A stretch of 64,000 nucleotides of DNA from Paenibacillus donghaensis (GCF_002192415.1 NZ_CP021780.1:8184001-8248000), one strand, 5' to 3'; positions 40,541 through 49,292 are shown, numbered from the stretch's first letter. Numbers and translations: made by a program. Notes: generated from the sequence alone by a model not told the origin.

Positions 40541-40569
40541 TCTATACCTTTACGTTGCGGCAAGGTCAA
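40541..40569 (-). promoter_or_regulatory. Promoter and MerR-type dyad of the TipA-like gene
   Basis: On the minus strand, TTGACC, 17 bp, TATAGA, with the dyad ACCTT...AAGGT spanning the spacer. MerR-family regulators bind such spacer dyads, so autoregulation is likely. Confidence 0.6.
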
Positions 40570-40752
40570 ACACTTTTTTTGTTTTTTATTTCCTGCTTAT
40601 AGACATAGATAAATGATGCCAACCTGTGTGGGAGATTATGCTTGGGCGGGTGAGGGGGGAGGGTGCGGAAATATGTATTTGTGGCTGGGAAGAGTGCTAG
40701 TGATAGGGGAGATGGTGGAGAGTAGCTGGGTTTGCTGATGCGTCCAAGCTCA

Positions 40753-40930
40753 CGGACCGTATAGCCGTTATTTGCCTGAAAAGGCCTAATTTGCAGGTCT
40801 TGCGGACTGTATAGCCTCTATTCATGCTAAATCGGGCGGTTACAGGCTGATTTGGCATGAATAAGAGCTCCCGGGTCCGTTAGTGCTGCGAAAGAGCGCC
40901 AAAACGGCAAATAGCGGCGATGGAGTCCGT
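40753..40930. repeat. Second array of GGACCGTATAGCC-type motifs, forward pair and reversed pair
   Basis: CGGACCGTATAGCC at 40753 and GCGGACTGTATAGCC at 40802, then reversed ATAAGAGCTCCCGGGTCCGT at 40861 and ATAGCGGCGATGGAGTCCGT at 40911. Spacings are 49, 59 and 50 bp, close to the 50, 58 and 50 bp at 22607-22784. The rest of the gap 40480-41140 holds no gene. Confidence 0.85.
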
Positions 40931-41041
40931 AAGCGGATGGAGCAGCAGAACGGGTGAGTGGGAATACGAGATCTGGCCATATGGGTGATGCTTCAAACGG
41001 GAGCATTCACAATTACCTATCAGGCATACTAACATTCGAAA

Positions 41042-41081
41042 TACCAGGCCGCCGCTCAAATTATGAGCTGCGGCCTGGTAG
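41042..41081. terminator. Strong hairpin after the CBM32 gene
   Basis: TACCAGGCCGC-GCTC / GAGC-GCGGCCTGGTA stem of about 15 bp downstream of the minus-strand CBM32 gene. The T-tract is short (TATTT on the minus strand). Confidence 0.6.
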
Positions 41082-41140
41082 TGCTGCCGTCAGGCAGAAA
41101 TAAAGCTTGATTCTGATTCTAAAAGCATATAAGCGCCTGC

Positions 41141-41665
41141 CTACTCGTACAATTCCAGTTCAGCTACTGAAGTGGAATAAGCTCCGTTGTTAGCGGTAAT
41201 GACCAGCCGGTAGCTGTCATAGTCGCCAGTGCTGGAGAGGGTGAAATAGTAGGAGGAACTCGGAGAATAGGTATTGGATTGGCTGCTGAGGACCACCCAG
41301 CTGCCGCCGTTACTGGAGCCTTGCAGGGTCCAGGTCTTCGGAACATTCGCCAGAGGCTGGGAGGAGGTTGTAAGCCTATAGCTGGTTACTCTCTTAGATG
41401 TGCCGAATCGGTATTGCAGATATCCTGTACTGCCGCTGGAGGTGGAATAATAAGTGCTGGTATCATGGTCAAAGGCCTTATAGGCTTCATGAAATGCCCA
41501 TTCGCTGCTGGCGGATGCGGTGCCCGCCGGGCTGGTGTTGGATGTCATAACAGGAACAATATTGCCGGCAGCGCTGGCTCCGGTTAAGCTGATGGCGGAA
41601 GCAACAATCAGAGCCGCAAATACTATACCCACTTTTTTGAAGCTGTTTGTTCCTTGCAATTGCAT
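41141..41665 (-). CDS. Secreted single-domain CBM32 (F5/8 type C) protein
   Basis: Small exported protein, 174 residues, with a signal peptide (about 1-33, ending SLTGASA) and one discoidin/CBM32-like beta-sandwich (about 40-173, with SSEWAFHEAYKAFDHD and SYRLVITANNG). CBM32 domains bind galactose-type or GlcNAc-type sugars. A free-standing secreted copy without a catalytic domain is unusual and could act as a surface or scavenging lectin. GGGAG precedes the ATG. The palindrome at 41701 lies just upstream, the same core as at the phosphorylase gene. Confidence 0.8.
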   Translation of the reverse strand: MQLQGTNSFKKVGIVFAALIVASAISLTGASAAGNIVPVMTSNTSPAGTASASSEWAFHEAYKAFDHDTSTYYSTSSGSTGYLQYRFGTSKRVTSYRLTTSSQPLANVPKTWTLQGSSNGGSWVVLSSQSNTYSPSSSYYFTLSSTGDYDSYRLVITANNGAYSTSVAELELYE

Positions 41666-41699
41666 GTTTGCCCATCTCCCTTTTCGTAGTTTTCATTGT

Positions 41700-41711
41700 G
41701 CAAACGTTTGT
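41700..41711. promoter_or_regulatory. LacI-type operator candidate upstream of the CBM32 gene
   Basis: GCAAACGTTTGT, 35 bp upstream of the CBM32 start, shares the core CAAACGTTTG and the preceding GTG with the site at 37448. Confidence 0.6.
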
Positions 41712-41739
41712 AGCACTCTATCACTGTAACCCAAGAGAG

Positions 41740-42090
41740 CTGAAAACTTTGTCGGAACTGAACAACTTTAAAAATATTTTTTCAAAAGGAGTTTTCCTGA
41801 AATTAGTTGAAATCACGAAATTAAATGAAATAAATAGTGAAATAATAATGAAATTATGATGAAATAATTGATTTTTATTTGAGTTATTTCTATGAAATGA
41901 TAACTAATTGATGATTTTTGATTGTTTTTTAGAATAAAAATAGCCAATATCAAGGTATGAACAGAAAAATCTTAATATTCCTCTTCCCTTATTCGAATAT
42001 ATGTGATTTAATATTACTGAAATTATGTGAAATAAATAAAGGAATTATCTTCAACTGTTTCATATTGTTTCATCATGAAAGGAGGTTCGC
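41740..42090. other. AT-rich intergenic stretch
   Basis: About 350 bp of strongly AT-rich DNA with many scattered TGAAAT/GAAATTA motifs. No gene, terminator or convincing promoter could be fixed in it. Its composition differs sharply from the regions before and after and may mark the edge of acquired DNA. Confidence 0.6.
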
Positions 42091-42096
42091 TGCTCT

Positions 42097-42720
42097 TTGC
42101 ATTTGTATGTAATTAGACACGCACAGACTACGATGAATATCGGACAAGGAGGAGGGGCGAATTGCGGGCTATCCGATATCGGCAGGTGGCAGGCCCAGCA
42201 AATACCGGATTTTTTCCAAAACATAAAGATCAAGACTATTTATTGCAGTCCCCTTAGAAGAGCGATTGTATCCGCATTGCCTCTTGCCCATTTTTGTAAT
42301 TTGCCGATTATTCTTGTTCCTGAAATGTCTGAGATGTTTCTGGAAGAGTGGACGGAGTACAGGGATTATGAATGGCAAAGCCGCATTGAAATTGTAAGCG
42401 GTTACCATAATGTGCGATTCATACATACCCATGATCAGAATGAACAATGGTGGCCGGTATGGCCAGAGAAACCAAGTGCAGTAAGGGTAAGGGTACAATC
42501 TTTCTACGATGATCATCTCGCTCCGGAGCTAAGTACTGAGAACCATTTTGTTGTATTTGGGCATGGTCAATCTACGGCCGATCTGAAGCAAATCGCTAAT
42601 CCTGGCGATACCATTCCTGTTTACAATGCAGGCATTGTCGAATTTGTTATGGATTCCGCCGGATTATGCAAGTCTGCTGTAGTGCATACAGAGCATCTTG
42701 GAATTCATGTTTCAGATTAA
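42097..42720 (+). CDS. Histidine phosphatase family protein
   Basis: Phosphoglycerate-mutase-like phosphatase, 207 residues. The catalytic motif VIRHAQTT places the phospho-accepting His8 next to Arg7; YCSPLRRA and FGHGQSTADL supply the second Arg and His. The start is TTG 42097 behind AAAGGAGG (42078-42085); a further TTG at 42103 is possible. The substrate is unknown. It lies 40 bp before a sugar-binding-protein gene and probably heads that operon, so a phosphorylated carbohydrate or metabolite is plausible. Confidence 0.85.
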   Translation: MHLYVIRHAQTTMNIGQGGGANCGLSDIGRWQAQQIPDFFQNIKIKTIYCSPLRRAIVSALPLAHFCNLPIILVPEMSEMFLEEWTEYRDYEWQSRIEIVSGYHNVRFIHTHDQNEQWWPVWPEKPSAVRVRVQSFYDDHLAPELSTENHFVVFGHGQSTADLKQIANPGDTIPVYNAGIVEFVMDSAGLCKSAVVHTEHLGIHVSD

Positions 42721-42760
42721 TCTTGCAGCAACCAACAAAACAATTGAGAGGGGTTTAACA

Positions 42761-44074
42761 ATGAAACTCACAAAAACAATACTTTTACTCTCAGTCCTTG
42801 TGACAGCAAGCAGTGTTAGCGCATGTTCAACAAACAATAACAATTCGGCTGCAAGTCCAAGCTCTCCAGCAGAGACCCACCCGCAGACAACCGGGACTGG
42901 GGAAGAAGAAGGACTGGAGCCAGAACCCGGTGCAAAATTAATTATCTGGGAAGGCAAAGACGAGAAGCCGTTCATCGATGCGATTGCACAAAAGTTTACA
43001 GCAAAATACAATATCCCGGTTGAATTTCAGGAAGTTCCTCCTACAGAGCAAAGGAAAAAATTGAAAACCGACGGGCCAGCCGGGTTAGGCGCAGATATTC
43101 TGATTATGCCTCATAATACGCTGGGGGATGCAGTTGCCTCGGGTATTATACTCCCAAATGATTTCTACGCAGAGGAAACCCAGGCAGGTTATCCCAAGGA
43201 GATTGTGGATGCTGTATCCTTGGATGGAATGATCTATGGATATCCCCGCAATGTAGAAACTTATCTTTTGTACTACAATAAAACGCTTGTTAACCAAAAA
43301 GACTTGGAGTCATGGGACAGCATCATTTCATTTGCCAAAGGCTATAATGACGTGGCCAATAATAAATTCGGCTTTATGTGGCAAGTAACTGACTTTTACT
43401 ATAACTATTCATGGATTGCCAGCAATGGAGGGTATGTGTTCGGAGCTAATGGAACCGATCCTAAGGATATCGGCCTAAATAATGATGGCGCTATTGAAGG
43501 CATGAAGTTCTATCAAAGTTTACGTGAGGCGCTGCCTATTAATGGCGTAGACGCAACAGCGGACGTAAAAACAAACCTTTTTCAGACCGGAAAGCTGCCA
43601 ATTAATATGGACGGCGTTTCTCAATTGGGTAATTTCACAGAGGAAAAGCTTGGATTCGAGGTGGGAGCCGTTCCGCTTCCGCCACTGCCAAATGGTAAAT
43701 CCATGATCAGCTTTGCAGGAGTGAAAGCTTATTATGTAAGCTCATTCAGCAAATTTCCGAATGCCGCAAAGCTGTTTATCCATTATGCGACCACGGAGGA
43801 AGCGGCGCTGGAAAACTTCAAATTAACCGGTATTATTCCGACACGTAATGGCATGGACACAGTTCCTGAGATTACCAGCAATGAAATTGTAAAGGCCTTC
43901 ACGAATCAAATTAAAAATTCACAGCCGATGCCGAACGTTCTTCCTGCAACCCAAATCTGGGGGCCTTCGACCGCTGCGTTGGAATTGATCTGGAATGGCG
44001 GCGATGTGAAGGAGATTCTGGATAAGTCTGTAGAAGACATTAAAGCCGGAATTGAACAACAGGCTAAAAAATAA
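42761..44074 (+). CDS. Maltose-type sugar-binding lipoprotein
   Basis: Extracellular solute-binding protein of family 1 (MalE/MdxE-like), 437 residues from ATG 42761. GAGAGGGG lies upstream; the frame upstream of this ATG overlaps the phosphatase gene and is not used. The lipobox VSAC gives Cys22, then a Ser/Thr/Glu-rich linker. The motifs LIIWEGKDEKPF, GLGADILIMPHN and YGYPRNVETYLLYYNK resemble maltodextrin-binding proteins. It would deliver an oligosaccharide to the two permeases downstream. Confidence 0.9.
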   Translation: MKLTKTILLLSVLVTASSVSACSTNNNNSAASPSSPAETHPQTTGTGEEEGLEPEPGAKLIIWEGKDEKPFIDAIAQKFTAKYNIPVEFQEVPPTEQRKKLKTDGPAGLGADILIMPHNTLGDAVASGIILPNDFYAEETQAGYPKEIVDAVSLDGMIYGYPRNVETYLLYYNKTLVNQKDLESWDSIISFAKGYNDVANNKFGFMWQVTDFYYNYSWIASNGGYVFGANGTDPKDIGLNNDGAIEGMKFYQSLREALPINGVDATADVKTNLFQTGKLPINMDGVSQLGNFTEEKLGFEVGAVPLPPLPNGKSMISFAGVKAYYVSSFSKFPNAAKLFIHYATTEEAALENFKLTGIIPTRNGMDTVPEITSNEIVKAFTNQIKNSQPMPNVLPATQIWGPSTAALELIWNGGDVKEILDKSVEDIKAGIEQQAKK

Positions 44075-44118
44075 AATTCAAAGTTCTAAACTTAATTCAA
44101 AGGAGTGCAATCCTGAAA

Positions 44119-45429
44119 ATGAACCAGCATAGGAAGAGAGCCGTATTTCTCTCCATCATGGCTATGGGACTTGGGCAAATATATAATCGCCAGTATATCA
44201 AAGGAATTCTGCTGCTCCTCCTATATGGCTGCGGATTATATTACGTCATCTTGAATTTGAAGCAGGCATTGTGGGGAATTGTTACTCTTGGCGAGAATAA
44301 TCAGCATCTCGAACTGGTCGGGAAGGTATACAAGATGGTTCCCGGCGATCATTCGATTTTCCTGATTGTGCAGGCCTTGATTGTCTTATTTGCCTTCATG
44401 GTATTTATCTGTGCATACATTGCAAACATTAAAGATGCCTATCGGGTTGGAAAGCTTCGTGAACAGGAGGGTATACCCCGGAATTTCATCGCTACTCTGT
44501 ACTATATTAATCAACAGAAATTTCCGCAGTTAATTATTGCCCTGCCGCTTGCGTTCGTGTTGTTTTTCACCGTATTGCCGTTAGTGTTTTCGATTATGGT
44601 TGCTTTCACCAATTACTCTTCTCCAAAGCATTTGCCTCCTGCCAATTTAATTGATTGGATCGGATTTGAGGCATTCAAGGAATTATTCACCTTAAGCAAA
44701 TGGGCTAGAACCTTCTATGGAGTATTCACATGGAATATTATCTGGGCGGTTCTTGCGACTATAAGCACTTTTTTTGGAGGATTTGGTGTAGCGCTTATGG
44801 TTCAGCATTCAAGAACGCGCTTTAAATCGTTCTGGCGGACGATCTATATTCTCCCCTTTGCGATTCCCAGCTTTGTTTCGTTCTTAATTATGCGCAATAT
44901 GTTTAATTCTCAGTTCGGGCCTGTCAATCAATATCTGAAATGGTTGGGTATTCAAGGTCCTGCATGGCTCTCGGATCCAACCTGGGCCAAAGTAACGGTG
45001 TTGCTGGTTAATCTCTGGCATGGTTATCCCATATCGATGCTGCTCATTATAGGAATCCTGACGACAATTCCCAAAGAGCTATATCAAGCGGCGGAAGTAG
45101 ATGGAGCATCGGCATTTCAGAAATTTAATATGATTACATTTCCAAGCGTCATGTTCTCACTATCGCCAATACTGATTGGCATGTTCGCCGGAAACGTAAA
45201 CAGCTTCAGCACTATTTTCTTGTTAACCAATGGCAATCCGGCCAACAGTGAGTATCAATTTGCCGGCAGCACAGATATTCTGATCACGTGGTTATACAAC
45301 CTGACAATGAACCAGGGGAATTACAATTTTGCCTCCGTAATCGGCATCATTATCTTTGTTATACTGGCGAGCTTGTCTATTTGGAATTTCCGCCGGACGC
45401 GTTCGTTCAGAGAGGAGGATGTGAACTGA
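44119..45429 (+). CDS. Sugar ABC permease, MalF-like
   Basis: Membrane subunit of 436 residues. An N-terminal segment with two extra helices (about 8-50) and a loop precede the six-helix permease core. The EAA motif QAAEVDGASAFQKF binds the ATPase. AAAGGAG lies 13 bp before the ATG, slightly long. Family members import maltodextrins. The stop overlaps the MalG-like start (TGATG), showing a tight operon. Confidence 0.9.
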   Translation: MNQHRKRAVFLSIMAMGLGQIYNRQYIKGILLLLLYGCGLYYVILNLKQALWGIVTLGENNQHLELVGKVYKMVPGDHSIFLIVQALIVLFAFMVFICAYIANIKDAYRVGKLREQEGIPRNFIATLYYINQQKFPQLIIALPLAFVLFFTVLPLVFSIMVAFTNYSSPKHLPPANLIDWIGFEAFKELFTLSKWARTFYGVFTWNIIWAVLATISTFFGGFGVALMVQHSRTRFKSFWRTIYILPFAIPSFVSFLIMRNMFNSQFGPVNQYLKWLGIQGPAWLSDPTWAKVTVLLVNLWHGYPISMLLIIGILTTIPKELYQAAEVDGASAFQKFNMITFPSVMFSLSPILIGMFAGNVNSFSTIFLLTNGNPANSEYQFAGSTDILITWLYNLTMNQGNYNFASVIGIIIFVILASLSIWNFRRTRSFREEDVN

Positions 45430-46268
45430 TGGTGAATAAGCTGAAGCTGAAAAATATATTAAGCACTACAATGCTTCACTTGGCACTCCTTGTTATTGCG
45501 ATTGTGACCATCTACCCGGCGCTATGGGTCGTATTGGCTTCCTTTCGGCCGGGAACAGCGTTATACAGTGAGCATCTCATTCCAGAGCGATTTACATTAG
45601 TGCATTATAGAAGCTTGTTCGAGCTCTTCCCATTTGCAGAGTGGTATGTCAACACCCTTAAGATCGCAGTTGTTTCGATGGTGTGCAGTACTTTTTTTGT
45701 TCTGTTGACGGGCTATGCCTTTTCGCGATTTCGATTCTATGGACGTAAAGGCCTTATGACCTCATTGTTTGTACTCGGAATGTTCCCGTCTTTCATGAGT
45801 ATGATCGCTGTTTATATTCTGCTTTTGAATATGAATCTGCTAAATACCCATTCCGCATTGATATTTGTCTATTCGGCGGGAGCCGCCATGGGGTATCTGC
45901 TGGTTAAGGGATATTTCGACACTATACCAAGAAGCCTGGAAGAAGCCGCAAGAATAGACGGAGCCAATCATTGGATCGTATTCTTCAGAATCTTTGTACC
46001 GCTGTCCAGGCCTTTAATCGTGTACCTGTCAGTGACATCGTTTGCCGGAGCGTTCAATGACTTTATCTTCGCACAGCTGGTATTGCGAACGAAGGAGCAG
46101 CAGACGCTTGCTGTTGGACTATACAACATGGTGAGCAGCCAGTTCTCTACGCAATTTACGCTGTTCGCAGCAGGGTGTGTACTGGTCGCGTTGCCGATTA
46201 CACTAATATTCATGTTCCTTCAACGGTTTCTAGTGGAAGGTCTGACTGCAGGCGCGGAAAAAGGATAA
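45429..46268 (+). CDS. Sugar ABC permease, MalG-like
   Basis: Second membrane subunit, 279 residues, six helices, EAA loop EAARIDGANHWIVFFRI. ATG 45429 shares one base with the MalF-like stop; AGAGGAGG (45411) is its ribosome site. An upstream in-frame extension to 45288 lies wholly inside the malF-like gene. No ATPase gene follows, so a multitask ATPase is required. Confidence 0.92.
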   Translation: MVNKLKLKNILSTTMLHLALLVIAIVTIYPALWVVLASFRPGTALYSEHLIPERFTLVHYRSLFELFPFAEWYVNTLKIAVVSMVCSTFFVLLTGYAFSRFRFYGRKGLMTSLFVLGMFPSFMSMIAVYILLLNMNLLNTHSALIFVYSAGAAMGYLLVKGYFDTIPRSLEEAARIDGANHWIVFFRIFVPLSRPLIVYLSVTSFAGAFNDFIFAQLVLRTKEQQTLAVGLYNMVSSQFSTQFTLFAAGCVLVALPITLIFMFLQRFLVEGLTAGAEKG

Positions 46269-46297
46269 TGGTTGTGAAGGAGAATGGAGGAGAAGCA

Positions 46298-47104
46298 GTG
46301 TTTGATTTACACACGCATCACGAACGATGCGGCCATGCTGTAGGTTCACTGGAGGATTATATAGAGAAAGCAATAGCAAAAGATGTACAGATTCTTGGTA
46401 TTTCGGATCATTCGCCTTATTTCTTTGCAGATGAGGACCAGCCATATCCGGGATTGGCAATGGCAAAAAGTGAATTTTCCAACTATGTGGAAGAGATCAT
46501 GCGCTTGAAGAAGAAATACGAGGGCCACATCGAGCTGCTGATCGGCGTTGAATCGGATGTATTTAAGGAATATATTCATCTATATGGTCAAGTCTATGCC
46601 CGCTTTCCCCTCGATTATGTCATAGGGTCGATTCACTTTACTTCCCCGTTCAAAATATTGAAAGGCTTGGATTGGAATGCCGCTTCCGATCAGGAACGAC
46701 AAACGGAATTTAAACGGTTTATGGAGCTGACACAGCTTATTATTCAGAGCAACTGGGTTAATATCATCGGCCATCTGGACAGGTTTAACCGGGGGTTCTC
46801 ATCATTCGCGGAGATGCTTGCTCCCCATATGGACTCCATCCTTAAAATGCTGGCAGAAAAAGGTGTCGCACTGGAAGTGAATACAAGCGGATTCCGTAAT
46901 TCCGAGGTGTGGTACCCTTCTATGGAAGTGATTGAGCGGGCCCACTTTTTTGGATTGGATGTTACATTTGCCTCTGATGCGCATCATCCGGACCGGATTG
47001 GAGACGGGTGGGAAATGGTCCGAGATATCCTGCGGAATATAGGCTATAAACGTTGGGTCATTTTCAGACAGCGGAGGCCTGTTTATTTGGATATTCAATT
47101 TTGA
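46298..47104 (+). CDS. PHP-domain phosphoesterase, HisJ-like
   Basis: Metal-dependent phosphoesterase of the PHP family, 268 residues. The metal-binding HxH is in FDLHTHHERCGHA. Further ligands are in GISDHSPYF, GVESDV, SIHF, GHLDRF and SDAHH. I chose GTG 46298 with GGAGGAG five bases upstream. ATG 46268, overlapping the permease stop, is an in-frame alternative adding ten residues. It resembles histidinol-phosphatase, but its place in a sugar-transport operon suggests a phosphorylated sugar or a glycerophosphodiester. That is inference. Confidence 0.85.
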   Translation: MFDLHTHHERCGHAVGSLEDYIEKAIAKDVQILGISDHSPYFFADEDQPYPGLAMAKSEFSNYVEEIMRLKKKYEGHIELLIGVESDVFKEYIHLYGQVYARFPLDYVIGSIHFTSPFKILKGLDWNAASDQERQTEFKRFMELTQLIIQSNWVNIIGHLDRFNRGFSSFAEMLAPHMDSILKMLAEKGVALEVNTSGFRNSEVWYPSMEVIERAHFFGLDVTFASDAHHPDRIGDGWEMVRDILRNIGYKRWVIFRQRRPVYLDIQF

Positions 47105-47136
47105 AAGTGGGCGGCGAGTGAAAGGAGGGGGAAGAT

Positions 47137-47898
47137 ATGGGCTTCATAAGTTCAAGCATATGGGAGATTACTTATCTGGATATGACTCTGCGTATATTGC
47201 TGGCCTTATTGCTCGGCGGATTGATCGGGCTTGAGCGGGAGATTAACAATCATGCAGCTGGATTCCGCACCCATATCCTGGTTTGTGTCGGCTCTGCAAC
47301 CATTATGTTGCTGTCTATCTACGGATTTAGTGACTTCGTGAATGAGACCAGTGTCCGCATGGACCCTGCCCGTCTGGCGGCGCAAGTCATCACCGGGATT
47401 GGTTTTCTGGGAGCGGGGGCTATTATTCGTACGGGCTCCTATGTTTCTGGGTTAACGACAGCGGCTTCAATCTGGATCGTATCGGCTATCGGTCTCTGTG
47501 TAGGAGCGGGATTTTATTTCGGAGCGGTACTGGTTTCTTTTCTGGTGCTGGTCAGCTTGTTTGTATTCAATAAGTGGGAGAAGTACATGCTGGGTAAGTA
47601 CAAGAAGCACGAACTAAGCATGGAAATTTATGACCGTCAGGATATTCTGGGGAAGATTGTGGAGGTATTAGGAGAGCAGGGTATACAAATTCACAAACTC
47701 AGAGTTCAATCTAATAAGAAGGAAGAGCTTCCGCAGACTGTATGGGTTCAAATAAGTATTAAGATGTCCCCGGCAGGCAAGATTATGAAGGCAGTCAGCG
47801 CCATTTCCGCTTTGGATGAAGTGCTCTCCATCGAGGTGCCGACTTTCTCTAATCTTACCAAAGTTCCTATGAGTCCCGAGCAATCGGTCAAAGGATAA
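47137..47898 (+). CDS. MgtC/SapB-family membrane protein
   Basis: Inner-membrane protein of 253 residues. The MgtC domain has about four helices (about 10-135) with LLGGLIGLERE and GIGFLGAGAII, followed by a soluble ACT-like C-terminal domain (about 150-245). The family is linked to magnesium limitation and to control of the F-ATPase or phosphate uptake. AAGGAGGGGG precedes the ATG. It is 32 bp after the PHP gene in the same direction, so probably co-transcribed. Confidence 0.9.
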   Translation: MGFISSSIWEITYLDMTLRILLALLLGGLIGLEREINNHAAGFRTHILVCVGSATIMLLSIYGFSDFVNETSVRMDPARLAAQVITGIGFLGAGAIIRTGSYVSGLTTAASIWIVSAIGLCVGAGFYFGAVLVSFLVLVSLFVFNKWEKYMLGKYKKHELSMEIYDRQDILGKIVEVLGEQGIQIHKLRVQSNKKEELPQTVWVQISIKMSPAGKIMKAVSAISALDEVLSIEVPTFSNLTKVPMSPEQSVKG

Positions 47899-47936
47899 CT
47901 AAATTAGAACGAATAATAATAAGACAGGAAATATGG

Positions 47937-47942
47937 TATGAT
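47937..47942 (+). promoter_or_regulatory. Promoter -10 of the LacI-type gene
   Basis: TATGAT with the TGG extension (TGGTATGAT), about 45 bp before the regulator start. The -35 region is not clear. Confidence 0.45.
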
Positions 47943-47983
47943 ATTTCTATATTGCATAAAGTGAAATTCTTTTAGTTTCGGGG

Positions 47984-49009
47984 GTGATTGAAATCTCTAC
48001 TATTAAAGAAGTTGCTATTCTCGCTGGCGTATCACCCGCTACCGTATCCAGAGTGATCACCCAGAAGGGGAATATTTCCAGTGAGACTAGAGCCAAAGTA
48101 TACTCTGCCATGGAGCAGATCAAATATGTGCCGATGCAATCACAGTCGCAAAGTAAATCCGCAACAATCAGCTTCTCGATCGCGAGAGATCCCAAAGAAA
48201 TGCTCGGGAATCCCTTTTTCAGTGATGTGCTTTGCGGAATATCGGATGCGGCCAAGAAACTCGATTACAACGTCCAATTCTCGCTTTATTATACTGCTCA
48301 GGAACAGATTGAGAAGACGATTCAGCTGTTTAAGAGGAAGCAGGCGAACGGGTTTATCTTTACCAGTGTCATGTCCTCGGATAAGGATTTATTGTTGAAA
48401 AGCATGCAGGACAAGGGTATCCCATTCGTTATGATCGGGAGCAGCCTGAACCATAGCGTATTCTCCGTCCATAATGATAATGTTCGGGATAGTTACATGG
48501 CTACCAAATATATGCTGGGTAAAGGCTATCGCAACATTCTGTTTCTGACTCCTAATCTAAAGCAAGATGTCATGTATGACCGGATTCATGGATTTCAGCG
48601 GGCAATTGAAGAGAGCGGTGAGGATGCTTCGGCGCATATCGTGAATTGCAGCAACGAAGAAGTGGATATTGCGAGAGCTCTGGATAAGGTGATAGAAGAT
48701 GGCGTCAACTTCGATGCGATCCTGACGATGGAGTGCATTATGTCTTTGATTGCAATGAAATATTGCCAAAGCAGGAATATGAATGTGCCGCAAGACGTCG
48801 GAATACTGTCCTTTAATAATGCCCCCTATTTAGACAATGTATCACCATCAATTACCGGCTTGAACTTAAACCCCTCTGTACTTGGGGCGGAAGCGTTCCA
48901 GCTCCTGTATGAACTGATAGATACTAAGCCGCAGGCGATGGTACAGAAGAGTGTAACGCTGCCTTCGGAAATTATTGAGCGGCAGTCTACTCAACGTGTC
49001 TTCAAGTAG
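47984..49009 (+). CDS. LacI-family transcriptional regulator
   Basis: Repressor of 341 residues. N-terminal LacI helix-turn-helix TIKEVAILAGVSPATVSRVI, hinge at about 45-60, and periplasmic-binding-like sensor domain (about 62-335). It resembles MalR-type regulators of maltodextrin genes. The GTG 47984 start is awkward because the only strong ribosome-site-like sequence, GGGGTGAT, overlaps it; no other standard start lies downstream before the helix-turn-helix. It likely controls the transport operon before it and perhaps genes with the CAAACGTTTG site. Confidence 0.88.
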   Translation: MIEISTIKEVAILAGVSPATVSRVITQKGNISSETRAKVYSAMEQIKYVPMQSQSQSKSATISFSIARDPKEMLGNPFFSDVLCGISDAAKKLDYNVQFSLYYTAQEQIEKTIQLFKRKQANGFIFTSVMSSDKDLLLKSMQDKGIPFVMIGSSLNHSVFSVHNDNVRDSYMATKYMLGKGYRNILFLTPNLKQDVMYDRIHGFQRAIEESGEDASAHIVNCSNEEVDIARALDKVIEDGVNFDAILTMECIMSLIAMKYCQSRNMNVPQDVGILSFNNAPYLDNVSPSITGLNLNPSVLGAEAFQLLYELIDTKPQAMVQKSVTLPSEIIERQSTQRVFK

Positions 49010-49017
49010 TCAAAAAA

Positions 49018-49064
49018 CAGGGACCGTGGATAGAAACACGGTCCCTTTGCATTTCTTTTTTTAA
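49018..49064 (+). terminator. Intrinsic terminator of the LacI-type gene
   Basis: GGGACCGTG / CACGGTCCC stem followed by TTTGCATTTCTTTTTTT. Confidence 0.9.
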
Positions 49065-49161
49065 AATATAAGAATTTATATGTTGCACGCGATAAATTAA
49101 CCTTCTATTTCTCGCTGAAACGCCCCGTCCTTTAAAGGACGGCGTAGCCGTTTCTGCTTGT
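49061..49161 (+). repeat. Two-hairpin intergenic element, copy 2
   Basis: About 101 bp matching copy 1 at 10569-10671. The first hairpin reads AAATATAAG...ATTTAT / ATAAAT, where copy 1 has ATGTAT / ATACAT, a compensated change. The second hairpin has GAAACG...GTCC / GGAC...CGTTTC. It starts directly at the end of the LacI terminator. Confidence 0.85.
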
Positions 49162-49227
49162 GAAATGGTAGTTTGGACGCAGTCGTCCGGCAGGCAATAT
49201 GAGCAACGGATTCTGATGTCGACATAT

Positions 49228-49273
49228 CAGCGGCAGTTCCCCAAGTATGCCTGCGGGGAGACTGCCGCTGTTG
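49228..49273 (-). terminator. Hairpin downstream of the exonuclease gene
   Basis: AGCGGCAGT...TCCCC / GGGGA...ACTGCCGCT nested stem beyond the 3' end of the minus-strand exonuclease gene. No clear T-tract. Confidence 0.5.
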
Positions 49274-49292
49274 TGTAGAATACAGAGCTTGT

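Noticed and set aside
45288..45428. Upstream extension of the MalG-like gene
   Set aside because: It overlaps the MalF-like gene by about 140 bp; ATG 45429 has an ideal ribosome site and a TGATG coupling.
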